The notes under the pieces were generated by a model. The model was not told the DNA's origin, searched no databases, and worked only from the letters and a program-made list of their open reading frames with translations. This document shows, in pieces, positions 8,759-16,328 of a stretch of DNA of 36,847 nucleotides. The DNA lies in assembly GCA_031553225.1 (NCBI GenBank), contig JAVBLU010000049.1, forward strand, positions 1-36,847. Reading direction: 5' to 3'. The translations under genes were made by a program, and so were the position numbers. This stretch comes from JAVBLU01 sp031553225 (lineage in GTDB: Bacteria; Bacillota; Clostridia; Christensenellales; UBA1750). Position 1 is the first letter of the stretch. Every line of letters begins with the position of its first letter.

Positions 8759-8787
8759 ATCATACCATGAAGTGCCCGTCCGCACAA
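8759..8787 (-). promoter_or_regulatory. sigma-A-type promoter for aldolase operon
   Basis: On the minus strand TTGTGC (8782-8787) and TATGAT (8759-8764) are separated by 17 bases, a good housekeeping promoter. It faces the aldolase-ribokinase-ygiQ-miaB genes and starts transcription about 80 bases upstream of the aldolase ATG. Confidence 0.7.
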
Positions 8788-8813
8788 CACGGCCCCGCCC
8801 GCCGCGGGCGCTG

Positions 8814-8842
8814 AAAAAAATGCCGCCGCTCAGGGCAGCAGC
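8814..8842 (-). terminator. compact terminator overlapping the LCP stop codon
   Basis: On the minus strand GCTGCTGC (8842-8835) pairs with GCGGCGGC (8829-8822) using two G-U wobbles. The loop CCTGA contains the TGA stop codon of the LCP gene. One A and seven T follow. This is a classic intrinsic terminator that reuses the end of the coding sequence. Confidence 0.7.
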
Positions 8843-10080
8843 TGGCGTATCTGCGCGCTTAAAAAAACCTGCGCGCCCGCGTCGTTTCCGGCAAGCGCCT
8901 CCGGAACTTTGGCAAGAAGCGCCTGCAGCTGGGCGCGCGTTCCCACGGGCACTTCGCCCATCAGGTATTCGTCCGCGGCGTCGGCGATCTCCAGCAGCCG
9001 CTCGGCCGCCAGCGCCGCGGCGTCCGCCTGCCCTGCCGGGTTGTCCGGCGCGGGGGCGTCCTGCGGCGCGGCGGAGGGAAGAAGCAGCCCCTGCGTGTGC
9101 CCGAAAGCTTCGGCCACCACCGTTTGCGCGGCCCGTTCGTCCACGATGTAATACCAAACGCCGCCCGAAGTGCGGCCGTTGCCGGGCAGCGTGTACAGCC
9201 GCACCTCGTCCGGCCGAACGGACGGGGCGAAATAGGCCAGCGAAGCGATCTGGGCAAGCGACAGGTCCGTGTACACACGCCCCTGAAGCGACTGGTAGAG
9301 GGCGGGGATGCGGGTGAGCGCGTCCGTGGAGACGGCCCGCCGCAGAAGCGCCACAAGCACGCGCTTTTGCCGGTCGGCGCGGTCCAAATCGCCCCGCCCG
9401 GCATGGCGGAAGCGGCAAAAATCCAGGGCTTGCTGTCCGGTCAAGTGCTGAAACCCGGCTTCCAGGCGCCTGCCGTTGATCGTGAAGGCGATGTCCACTT
9501 CCACGTCGATGCCGCCCAGCGCGTCCACCACCTCTTTGGCGGCGTTCATGTCCACGCCCACGGTATAGTCCACCGATACGCCCAGCGTTTGGCCCACCGT
9601 ACCGGCGGCCGCGGCAAAGCCGCCGCCCTGCGCGCCGCCGGCGTAGGCAAAGGCCGCGTTGATCTTACCCGGCCGCCCGCTTGGCATCAGGGCCAGCGTA
9701 TCGCGCGGGAGCGAGAGCAGGGCGACGGCCTTTTCCTCAAAATCGATGTGCGCCAGAATCATGGCGTCCGTGCGGGCGTTCAACCCCGCGCGGGCGCGCT
9801 CCACGCTCATGTCGTAGCCCAGCACGAGCACGTTGATGCCCTGCCCGAAGGCGTACGCCGGCTCGCTCTGGGTCTGCTCCGCCGACGGCGCCGGGGCGGG
9901 CGCGGCGGAGGGCTGCGGCGTGCGCCAGGTGCGGCTGGGCCGAACGAGCGGCGTATGCTCGGGGCGCAGCCGGAAAACGCGTATGGGACTTAGGAGCGCC
10001 GGCATACCAAAGTAGACGCCCAGGGAAAATGCGGCCAGCAAACAGGACAGCCCCAGCAGCCATTTGAGCCACGGCCTCAT
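8830..10080 (-). CDS. LytR-CpsA-Psr (LCP) family cell-wall polymer ligase
   Basis: LCP proteins sit in the membrane and transfer lipid-linked teichoic acids or other glycopolymers to peptidoglycan. The 416 residues begin with a short cytoplasmic stretch and one membrane segment at about 7-26. A Pro/Ala-rich linker follows (about 46-68), then the extracellular LCP domain: INVLVLGYD, ARTDAMILAHI, LSLPRDT, GKINAAFAYAG, VDALGGIDVEV, LTGQQALDFCRFRH and DRADRQKRVL. These include the Arg and Asp positions that bind pyrophosphate lipid. An extra region of about 90 residues follows. ATG at 10080 has GGCGGTGGG upstream. It is third in a unit with the MBL-fold and glyoxalase genes (27-base gap) and ends in the terminator at 8814-8842. 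Confidence 0.9.
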   Translation of the reverse strand: MRPWLKWLLGLSCLLAAFSLGVYFGMPALLSPIRVFRLRPEHTPLVRPSRTWRTPQPSAAPAPAPSAEQTQSEPAYAFGQGINVLVLGYDMSVERARAGLNARTDAMILAHIDFEEKAVALLSLPRDTLALMPSGRPGKINAAFAYAGGAQGGGFAAAAGTVGQTLGVSVDYTVGVDMNAAKEVVDALGGIDVEVDIAFTINGRRLEAGFQHLTGQQALDFCRFRHAGRGDLDRADRQKRVLVALLRRAVSTDALTRIPALYQSLQGRVYTDLSLAQIASLAYFAPSVRPDEVRLYTLPGNGRTSGGVWYYIVDERAAQTVVAEAFGHTQGLLLPSAAPQDAPAPDNPAGQADAAALAAERLLEIADAADEYLMGEVPVGTRAQLQALLAKVPEALAGNDAGAQVFLSAQIRQLLP

Positions 10081-10107
10081 GCGCCCACCGCCTTTACGGG
10101 CGCCACC

Positions 10108-10479
10108 TTACCGCCGCTCCGGCACGATCTCCAGCCAGTAGCCGTCCGGGTCCTCGATGAAGTAAAGGCCCATCTCCTTGTTCTCATAGCAGATGCAGCC
10201 CATGGCCTTGTGCTTTTCGTAGGCGGCCTGGTAGTCCGGCGCGCGGAAGCAGATGTGGCTTTCGTTGTCGCCCAGGTCGTAGCGCTGCGGGTGGTCGCGC
10301 AGCCAGGTCAGCTCCAGCTGATGATCGGAGGAGCCGTCCGTCAGGAAGGCGATCTTGAAGCGGCCGTCCGCCGCTTCGCGCACGCGCAGCGGCTCAAGGC
10401 CGAGCGCGTCGCGGTAGAACGCCAGCGCGCGGTCCATATCGCTCACGTTGATGTTCGTATGGGCGATGGTAAAGCGCAT
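10108..10479 (-). CDS. glyoxalase I-like lactoylglutathione lyase family protein
   Basis: This 123-residue vicinal-oxygen-chelate protein resembles glyoxalase I, which isomerises the methylglyoxal hemithioacetal to a lactoyl thioester. The metal ligands H7, E57, H75 and E118 fall almost exactly where GloA of Escherichia coli has H5, E56, H74 and E122. The stretches FYRDALGLEPL, HQLELTW, YDLGDNESHI and IEDPDGYWLEIV also match. The start is ATG at 10479 with GGGGGAG eight bases upstream. It begins 13 bases after the MBL-fold gene. A hydrolase next to a glyoxalase suggests methylglyoxal detoxification, but the neighbour is not an obvious glyoxalase II. Clostridia often lack glutathione, so the true thiol may differ. 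Confidence 0.85.
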   Translation of the reverse strand: MRFTIAHTNINVSDMDRALAFYRDALGLEPLRVREAADGRFKIAFLTDGSSDHQLELTWLRDHPQRYDLGDNESHICFRAPDYQAAYEKHKAMGCICYENKEMGLYFIEDPDGYWLEIVPERR

Positions 10480-10492
10480 GGTCTCTCCCCCT

Positions 10493-11167
10493 TTAGCAAT
10501 CAATCGATTCGCCCTCGCGCGTCAGCAGGCGCACGTCGCCGCCCCGGGCGCGCGCGGCAAAGCCCTGCAGCGCCGCGGGGTCGGACGCAAAGTGCATGGG
10601 CAAAAACACGCGGGGGCGTATATGCTCAAGCACCCAAAGGGCGCCCTCGTCGAAGCCGTCTCCCTGGCGCGGATCCACAGGGAACATGCACAGGTCGATC
10701 TGCCGCCCGGCGAGCGGGGCGACAGCCGATAGGAAGGCATCCCGCGCCGCGCGTACCTCCCCGGCCGTGGACTCCTGCGGCCAGTGCCACAGGTTTAGGT
10801 CGCCCGCGTGGAAGACCGTGCGGCCGCCGCTCTCCACGAGGAAGGCCACGCCCTGGTCGGTGGAGGGCAGAGCCGTAACGCTCATGCCCGGAAGGGACAG
10901 CGTCTGGCCGGGCGCGATGCGGCTGCCTTCATGGTGCGGCGGGATGTCGCCCGACAGCACGTAGCGTACGTTCTCGGCCCTCCACCCGTAGATGGCCGGG
11001 TCGAAGTGGTCGTGGTGGCCGTGGCTGACAAACACGCTCACCTGCCGAAATCCCGCAAGGTCCGCCGCGGTAAGCAGGGGCCCCCGGGGGGCCCAATAGT
11101 CAAAAACGAGCAGCTCGTCCCCCGCCTGCACCGTAAAACCACTGTGGAACAGATAGGTTACGCGCAT
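10493..11167 (-). CDS. MBL-fold metal-dependent hydrolase (UlaG-like)
   Basis: This is a 224-residue metallo-beta-lactamase-fold protein. The metal motif H49-G-H51-H52-D53-H54 (SHGHHDHFD) supplies two-metal binding. Later ligands are in VFHAGDLN and near LPMHFASDP. The compact length and lack of extra domains place it near the UlaG/YtnP-like 'L-ascorbate 6-phosphate lactonase related' group of unknown substrate. The start ATG at 11167 has GGGAGGTGAG seven bases upstream. A longer open frame reaches 11569 but overlaps gpr on the other strand. It is first in the unit behind the promoter at 11187-11215, which leaves a very short leader of roughly a dozen bases. Confidence 0.85.
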   Translation of the reverse strand: MRVTYLFHSGFTVQAGDELLVFDYWAPRGPLLTAADLAGFRQVSVFVSHGHHDHFDPAIYGWRAENVRYVLSGDIPPHHEGSRIAPGQTLSLPGMSVTALPSTDQGVAFLVESGGRTVFHAGDLNLWHWPQESTAGEVRAARDAFLSAVAPLAGRQIDLCMFPVDPRQGDGFDEGALWVLEHIRPRVFLPMHFASDPAALQGFAARARGGDVRLLTREGESIDC

Positions 11168-11186
11168 GGCGCTCACCTCCCTCCCA

Positions 11187-11215
11187 ATTATCGCACAAAC
11201 GCATGCCCGCCACAA
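11187..11215 (-). promoter_or_regulatory. sigma-A-type promoter for the MBL-glyoxalase-LCP unit
   Basis: Minus strand TTGTGG (11210-11215) and GATAAT (11187-11192) with a 17-base spacer. The predicted start is only about 13 bases before the ATG, so the Shine-Dalgarno sequence is almost at the mRNA 5' end. It overlaps the upstream region of the divergent gpr gene. Confidence 0.65.
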
Positions 11216-11230
11216 GTTTGGCGCAACCTG
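11201..11230 (+). promoter_or_regulatory. possible sigma-G promoter of gpr
   Basis: GCATG (11201-11205) fits the forespore -35 consensus GHATR. After 18 bases CAACCTG (11224-11230) is an imperfect match to CATNHTA, 32 bases before the gpr ATG. In Bacillus gpr is read by sigma-F and sigma-G. The -10 match is poor, so this is tentative. Confidence 0.3.
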
Positions 11231-11261
11231 TAGCGAGAAAAAAGCATCAAGGAGGTGCGCC

Positions 11262-12218
11262 ATGTTTCCTTTTCGCACGGACCTAGCGATGGAGGCGCGC
11301 GCGCTGCACGGGCCGGACCTTCCCGGCGTTTCCTGCCAGGAAGAGGACGAAGGCGGGCTGCGCGTAACGCGCGTGCGCGTGCTCACCCAGGAAGCCGAGG
11401 ACAAACTGCAAAAGGCCCGCGGCGCGTATGTGACGCTGGAATCGGACGATTTGCGCAGAAGCGATCCGGAACGCTTGCCCGAACTGGCCGGGGCCATCGC
11501 GCGCGAACTCTCGCAGCTTCTGCCGCCGCTTCCAAAGGACCGGGCGGTGCTCGTGGTGGGCCTTGGCAACCGCTACATGACACCGGACGCGCTGGGGCCG
11601 CGCACGGCCGAGCGCATGCTGGTCACCCGGCACATGCGCGGAATGCCGCACATGCAGGCCATGCGCGAGGTGTGCGCGGTGACCCCGGGCGTGGCGGGCG
11701 TTACGGGCATCGACGCCCTGGAGGTGCTGATGGGGCTGTGCCGCGAGGTGAAACCCTGCGCCGTCATCGCCGTGGACGCCCTGGCCGCCAGGGACGTGCG
11801 GCGTATCCTCACCACCGTGCAAATCGCCGACACGGGCATCGCGCCCGGCTCGGGCGTGGGCAACGCGCGCGCAGGGCTTACCCGTGAGAGCCTGGGCGTG
11901 CCCGTCATAGCCGTAGGCGTGCCCATGGTGGTGCACGCCACCACCATCGCGCACCAGGCGCTTGTGTCGCTTCTGTCCGCGCTGCGGGGCGCGGCCTCTC
12001 CGGGCGGCGACGTGCACGGGATGCTGACGGCCTTTTCCGAGGAGGACCTGCACCAGCTCGTGCGCGAGACCGCGGACGAGACCTTGGGGGAGCTGGTGGT
12101 GGCCCCGCGCGACGTGGATGAGGCCGTGGTGTCCGCCGCTGCCGCGCTGGCCCTTGGCATCAACATGGCGCTGCAGCCGGACTTGAGCGCGCAGGACATT
12201 CTGGCGCTGACGAACTGA
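11262..12218 (+). CDS. gpr: germination protease Gpr (spore protease)
   Basis: Gpr is the A25-family aspartic endopeptidase that degrades small acid-soluble spore proteins at the start of germination. The 318-residue protein begins MFPFRTDLAMEAR, which matches the conserved sequence around the autoprocessing site, so the propeptide is very short. The two catalytic aspartates are D109 in GLGNRYMTPDALGPRT and D172 in IAVDALAARD. GSGVGNAR and the VPMVVHATTI stretch are typical. The start is ATG at 11262 with GGAGG seven bases upstream; the open frame extends further left without a good site. It is a firm marker that the organism forms endospores. It stands alone, divergent from the MBL-fold unit. 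Confidence 0.95.
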   Translation: MFPFRTDLAMEARALHGPDLPGVSCQEEDEGGLRVTRVRVLTQEAEDKLQKARGAYVTLESDDLRRSDPERLPELAGAIARELSQLLPPLPKDRAVLVVGLGNRYMTPDALGPRTAERMLVTRHMRGMPHMQAMREVCAVTPGVAGVTGIDALEVLMGLCREVKPCAVIAVDALAARDVRRILTTVQIADTGIAPGSGVGNARAGLTRESLGVPVIAVGVPMVVHATTIAHQALVSLLSALRGAASPGGDVHGMLTAFSEEDLHQLVRETADETLGELVVAPRDVDEAVVSAAAALALGINMALQPDLSAQDILALTN

Positions 12219-12274
12219 AAGGCAAGCGGAGGCGGCCCTTCCCGCGCCCCCAAACGCCGCAGCTTCACGCGCGC

Positions 12275-12730
12275 TTAGTCCAGCCCGATGCGGTATGCGC
12301 GCCGCTCGGCCACGTCCAGCACATCCTCGCAGGGCTTGCCCAGATGCTTAAACAGCAAAACCCTGGCCGGTTTGACGATAAAGAGCAGGTCGTCGGGCGT
12401 CTCCGGGTAGATGTCGCCCAGGTGGGCGTACTTCTTTGGGTACTCCCGCAGAAAGTACTCGTGCCCGCGCGGGTGGCCGAAGGGCAGCGCCACGGCTTCC
12501 ATCTTCAGGTTGCCGGCCGCCAGGGCGACGTTTGGGTTCTTGGCGATCTGCTGAGCCTTTTCGCTGCGCGCGTGCGTGGAGAAGAGCACCGTCAGCCCGT
12601 CGTTTAAGGGCCAGACCGTGCGGGCGGTCACATGATCGTTTGCGCTTGTCGCCAGCACGATCGCCCGCTCCGACTGCAGCTGCCGCACAATTTCCTCCTG
12701 TAGCTCGTCATAGTTCAGTTCCTGCATCAT
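12275..12730 (-). CDS. pyridoxamine 5'-phosphate oxidase-like FMN-binding protein
   Basis: This is a split-barrel flavin-binding protein of about 151 residues. It reads ERAIVLATSANDHVTARTVWPLNDGLTVLFSTHARSEKAQQI in the N-terminal half, the usual pattern of the PNPOx-like superfamily, with NPNVALAAG at the centre. These proteins bind FMN, F420 or haem and their substrates are rarely known. Two ATG codons are adjacent (12730 and 12727). The AGGAGG site is four bases from the first and seven from the second, so the second may be used. It is the last gene of the minus-strand group and lies 111 bases after the acetyltransferase, and it converges with gpr. The gap to gpr holds no clear terminator. 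Confidence 0.8.
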   Translation of the reverse strand: MMQELNYDELQEEIVRQLQSERAIVLATSANDHVTARTVWPLNDGLTVLFSTHARSEKAQQIAKNPNVALAAGNLKMEAVALPFGHPRGHEYFLREYPKKYAHLGDIYPETPDDLLFIVKPARVLLFKHLGKPCEDVLDVAERRAYRIGLD

Positions 12731-12841
12731 ACTTCCTCCTTCAGACGTTGTGCATCCGCGGCGCGCCCCCGGCGCGGCTGCGCATGCGTGGCGCAATGCG
12801 GCGTGTCCGAAAAAGCAGACCGAAGTTTCCCTTCCTGTGCC

Positions 12842-13426
12842 CTATGGCCGGCCGTATGACGAGAGGATCATGTCGAGGCGCCCGGGCTGTATCTCGCGTA
12901 TGGGCCGGGGCGGAAGCGGCGTGGCGTCCATCCCGCCGATGCGCTTCTCCAGCCAGGTCACGTCGTGCCATTGCCCAAATTTATATCCCGTCGCGTGGTG
13001 CGTGCCGATGACGGCAAAGCCGAATTTCTCGTGAAAGCGCCGGCTTTTTTCGTTCGGTACGGTGTAGGCGGCGTACGCGTTGCGATAGCCAAGCGCCTCC
13101 AGCAGGTGAAGCAGGCACCCGTACAATCCGTGCGCCGCCCCCAGGCCGTGGTGCGCGGGCAGCACGTAGATGGACAAGTCGACGTCGAAGCGGTACGCCT
13201 CCCGCTCCCTGTGCCGCGCGGCGTAGGCGTAGCCGACCACCTGCGAACCGCTTTGGCACGCCAAAAAGGGGTAGTGCCCGCCGGTCGCCTCGATGCGGGC
13301 GGCGAACTCGGCCGCGCCGGGCGGCTCCGTCTCAAAGGAGACGGCTGTTTGAGTCACGTACGGTGCGTAAATCCCTGCCAGCGCCTCGCCGTCGGAGGGC
13401 CGCGCCAGACGGATGAGGTAGGCCAC
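12842..13426 (-). CDS. GNAT N-acetyltransferase, phosphinothricin-acetyltransferase type
   Basis: This is a 194-residue GNAT enzyme that would move acetyl from acetyl-CoA to an amine. IRLARPSDGEALAGIYAPYV, TAVSFETEPP, GYAYAARHREREAYRFDVDLSIYV and YTVPNEKSRRFHEKFGF match the family that includes phosphinothricin acetyltransferase and MnaT/YncA, which act on methionine sulfoximine or sulfone and related amino acids. The start is GTG at 13426, with GGGGGG eight bases upstream. A nearby ATG is in a different frame. It lies 31 bases after the BNR-repeat gene and is probably cotranscribed. The C-terminal tail after about residue 170 is longer than usual. Confidence 0.85.
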   Translation of the reverse strand: MAYLIRLARPSDGEALAGIYAPYVTQTAVSFETEPPGAAEFAARIEATGGHYPFLACQSGSQVVGYAYAARHREREAYRFDVDLSIYVLPAHHGLGAAHGLYGCLLHLLEALGYRNAYAAYTVPNEKSRRFHEKFGFAVIGTHHATGYKFGQWHDVTWLEKRIGGMDATPLPPRPIREIQPGRLDMILSSYGRP

Positions 13427-13457
13427 GCATATCCCCCCTGTTCCTGCACAAGCCGAG

Positions 13458-14561
13458 CTAGGCGGACGGACGGCCCGTACAGCGGCTGACGAGGTCCGCC
13501 AGGCGCGAGCCCGGCTCCACGCACGCGCCGGCGAGCACGTCCCGCTCGGTGAAGCTGGCCATCAAAATCTCACGCGCGCCGTGGCGCTCGCGGTCGTACA
13601 CGATGCGGATGCGGCCGCGCTCGTCCTGGCTGCCGTCGGGGTAGGACACCTGCGGCCGCGCGTCCAGCATCAAAGCGCCCTGCCAGGTTGCCCCGTCGTC
13701 AAAGGACAGCTGGGCGCACAGGTTGTTGCGGCCGGTAAAATTTATATGGTTGACGAGCAGGAGGCTGCCGGAGGAAAGCCGCCGTATGAAGAAGCGCGCG
13801 TCCGGACCGGGCAAAACGGCGCGCCCTTCCTGACGCCAAGTCACGCCCCCGTCGCGGGAGACGGCCTGCCCGATGCCGTCGCGCCGCCGCACGAGCATCC
13901 ACAGGCTCCCGTCCCGCCGCTCCACGATCATGTGCTCGTCAAAGCTGCGGTTGTCCACGTCCGCGCCGCCGATGAAGCGGAAGGTTGCGCCTCCGTCGCA
14001 GGAGCGGTACACGCCGGATACGCGCTCGGCCGCCAGCTCGTCATGCGCCTGCCCGGGTTTTACCCCGCGATAGTTCCATACCGCGCAGGGAAGGAGCCAT
14101 TCGCCGCGCGAGGTGAACGTCGGCTTGTTCATCATCACGCCGTTGGCGATGCGGCGGGGCGGCGAAAAGACCGGCTCGCCCGCGTCCGGATCACCGCACA
14201 CGGCGGCCCACACGCCCGCGCGCCCGTCAAACATGCCAAGGCTCTGCGCCCAGGTCAACCACAGGCGTCCGGCCGGGTCGAGCCACACGTTGGGATCGAA
14301 CACGCGCACCTGCGCGTCCGGGTGTTGCACGACCAGGTATGGGTCGCGGAAGGCCGCGCCGTCCTCCCCGCCGAGCGCAAGCACGGCGAAGTTTCCGCTC
14401 TGCTCGCCCGTCCCTCCGCTGTAGAACACGCAGAAACACCGGCCGCCGGGACTGCGCTCAAAGGACGGGATACCCTGCCACAGGCGGCTGTGCGGCAGGA
14501 ACGCCGGGTGCTCCTGCCGGAGCAGCAACCGGGCGGGCTGCATGGCGGGTTCCTGGAACAC
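13458..14561 (-). CDS. BNR/sialidase-fold protein, probably not a true sialidase
   Basis: This 367-residue protein has the six-bladed sialidase-like fold. Asp-box repeats are visible: SCDGGATFRF, SRDGGVTWRQ and SFDDGATWQG. MMNKPTFTSRGEWLLPC and RNNLCAQLSFDD are typical of the BNR_2 family. The first arginine of the sialidase FRIP motif is replaced (QGIPSF), so sialic-acid hydrolysis is doubtful; many such proteins act on other glycans or are uncharacterised. No signal peptide is seen, so it is probably cytoplasmic. The start is GTG at 14561 with AAGGGGGAG six bases upstream. It begins 13 bases after the metallopeptidase gene and is likely cotranscribed with it and the acetyltransferase. Confidence 0.75.
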   Translation of the reverse strand: MFQEPAMQPARLLLRQEHPAFLPHSRLWQGIPSFERSPGGRCFCVFYSGGTGEQSGNFAVLALGGEDGAAFRDPYLVVQHPDAQVRVFDPNVWLDPAGRLWLTWAQSLGMFDGRAGVWAAVCGDPDAGEPVFSPPRRIANGVMMNKPTFTSRGEWLLPCAVWNYRGVKPGQAHDELAAERVSGVYRSCDGGATFRFIGGADVDNRSFDEHMIVERRDGSLWMLVRRRDGIGQAVSRDGGVTWRQEGRAVLPGPDARFFIRRLSSGSLLLVNHINFTGRNNLCAQLSFDDGATWQGALMLDARPQVSYPDGSQDERGRIRIVYDRERHGAREILMASFTERDVLAGACVEPGSRLADLVSRCTGRPSA

Positions 14562-14574
14562 GGCTTACTCCCCC

Positions 14575-16104
14575 TTAGGGCGAATATGTTTTTGCGAGCG
14601 CTTTGGGCAGCACGTCCTCGTAGAAATCATTCGTGAAGGCAGGATGCAGCTGGTGGCGGTACGCCTCCAGCGCGGCCAGCTTGGCGGCCAGCGCCGGATA
14701 CTGCCCTTCTTTGGGAAGGGGCCCGAGCAGCAGCTTTTCCGTGAGGGTGGTCATGTCCTCGTATACGGCCAGCTGGCCGTAGCGGCGCGCCCAGCCGCCC
14801 TTCCAGTCGGCGGAGCCGTCCGAGGACTTCCAGCCGGCGATGTCGGACGTGGAGCGGATGCCCGGCCGCTCGTACCAGTACACAAAATCTCCGTTCAGCT
14901 CCCGAAGCGCGGCGTACAGCTGCGTGCGCGCCTCCTCGTCGCCTGCAAGCGCGCTGTCCGACTCCACGTGCGCCATCTCGTGCACGAGCGCGCGCAGAAT
15001 CTCCGCATCGCCGTTAAAGCGGTCGGTCATCAAAATAACGCCGTGGATGGACGCGCCCACGATGTTCTCAAAGCTGAGCTGCCCGCCTTTGTTCAGCACG
15101 GGCTTGTCGTTTTCGTCCAGCACGGCCACGGAGATGGTGCGGTATACGTAGATTTTGCTTACGTGCGCGTTGAAATGGTCGGGCGGATACAGCATGGCCC
15201 ACTGCCGGATGAGGCGCTCCATGCGCGCCCTGTCGGCCTGTGGCATGCGTTCCACGCGCTGGTAGGCAAGGGGATACGCCGGGTCGAACTCGGCGGGCTC
15301 CCAGACGATCTCATACTGATAGGCGGAGGTGCTTGTGGCGGTCAGCCAGCTCCAGTCGGGCGTCATGGCCGCTTCATAGGCCGCTTCGGTGCTCCGGTTC
15401 TTCTCGATGGCCAGGGCCGCGCGCGCCGTGCGGGCCGCCTCGCCAAACTGCCCGCCCGCGCGCTGCGCAACCGCGCGGTCGGCCACCTGGCCCGCCCAGG
15501 CCGTACGGGCCCTTTGCGCGCCGTCTTTCGCTTCGCGGCCATAGCGGTCAAATTCGGCGGAAAAGCCGTCATACGCCCGCTCGGCCTCGCCCTGCCGCAA
15601 ATGGGTCTGCGCGGCCTGCAGATCGCGCGCTTCCGCGCGAAGAGCGGCCAGCGCCTGGTACCCGGCGCGCAACTCCGCGTCGCAGGGCGTGCCGAACTGC
15701 AGCGCACGCTCGGTAAAGGCGACGGCGGCGTCCCACGGCGTGAACGACGCGTCCAGGTTCAGGGGCGCGGTGTCCGCCTGCGCCTGATACCGGGCCGAAC
15801 GCGCCAGAATCGCATAGCGCAGGCTGCGCTCCCCCGCCTCGCTCGCAAGGCAGGCGTCCCGCGCCTGCGCGTAGCCCGCCTGGTCGCCGGCCTCAAGGCG
15901 AAAAAGTGCCCGGGCGGACAACCGCGCCGGTTCGGGCGTCCAGGCGCGCACGGGCGGAGCGGGCGTTAAGGGCACGTCCACCACGGCGGCTCTGGGCGCG
16001 TGCAGCAGCTGCTCGGCCGCGCGCGGAAGCAGCAGCCCGCAGGCGATGAGCAGACAGAGCAGCCAGATGGCCGCTCCGCTCCGCCCTCTGCTCCGCCTTG
16101 CCAT
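14575..16104 (-). CDS. membrane-anchored or secreted putative zinc metallopeptidase
   Basis: I do not recognise a named family for this 509-residue protein. A basic N terminus (MARRSRGR) and a hydrophobic segment at about 11-27 make a signal peptide or anchor. Residues 55-245 are Ala/Arg-rich helices resembling TPR-like repeats. The C-terminal half has H375-E-M-A-H379 (ALVHEMAHVESD), a zincin HExxH motif, preceded by VGASIHGVILMT. About 75 residues later AVYEDMTTLTEKL offers a glutamate as third ligand, as in 'EDFAE' peptidases. The start ATG at 16104 has GGGAGGG seven bases upstream. It opens the minus-strand group and faces the unknown gene at 16329 across a 224-base gap in which I find no convincing promoter. 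Peptidase activity is inferred only from the motif. Confidence 0.65.
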   Translation of the reverse strand: MARRSRGRSGAAIWLLCLLIACGLLLPRAAEQLLHAPRAAVVDVPLTPAPPVRAWTPEPARLSARALFRLEAGDQAGYAQARDACLASEAGERSLRYAILARSARYQAQADTAPLNLDASFTPWDAAVAFTERALQFGTPCDAELRAGYQALAALRAEARDLQAAQTHLRQGEAERAYDGFSAEFDRYGREAKDGAQRARTAWAGQVADRAVAQRAGGQFGEAARTARAALAIEKNRSTEAAYEAAMTPDWSWLTATSTSAYQYEIVWEPAEFDPAYPLAYQRVERMPQADRARMERLIRQWAMLYPPDHFNAHVSKIYVYRTISVAVLDENDKPVLNKGGQLSFENIVGASIHGVILMTDRFNGDAEILRALVHEMAHVESDSALAGDEEARTQLYAALRELNGDFVYWYERPGIRSTSDIAGWKSSDGSADWKGGWARRYGQLAVYEDMTTLTEKLLLGPLPKEGQYPALAAKLAALEAYRHQLHPAFTNDFYEDVLPKALAKTYSP

Positions 16105-16328
16105 GCCGCCGCCCTCCCTTGCCCGCCTCCGTGCGGTGTACTACTGGGTAGGTTCGCCGAGCCGCCCGCTTTTTCCTGTTTGCGGTATATGGCATGTTTG
16201 TCCGCGCCGGCGCATAAGGATGGACACGGGACATGGGAAGCCCCGGCGCCCGCCGATTGCGCCCGGCAGGTACGCCCGTCCGCCCGCAAACGGCGCTTAA
16301 CGCCGCCGAAACATGGGGAGGAATCGAC

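Noticed and set aside
12219..12274. Terminator between convergent gpr and the FMN-binding gene
   Set aside because: No stem with adjacent T run is visible in these 56 bases.
16105..16328. Divergent intergenic region, searched for promoters
   Set aside because: TATATG and similar stretches exist but none has a matching -35 at 16-18 bases. I list no promoter here.
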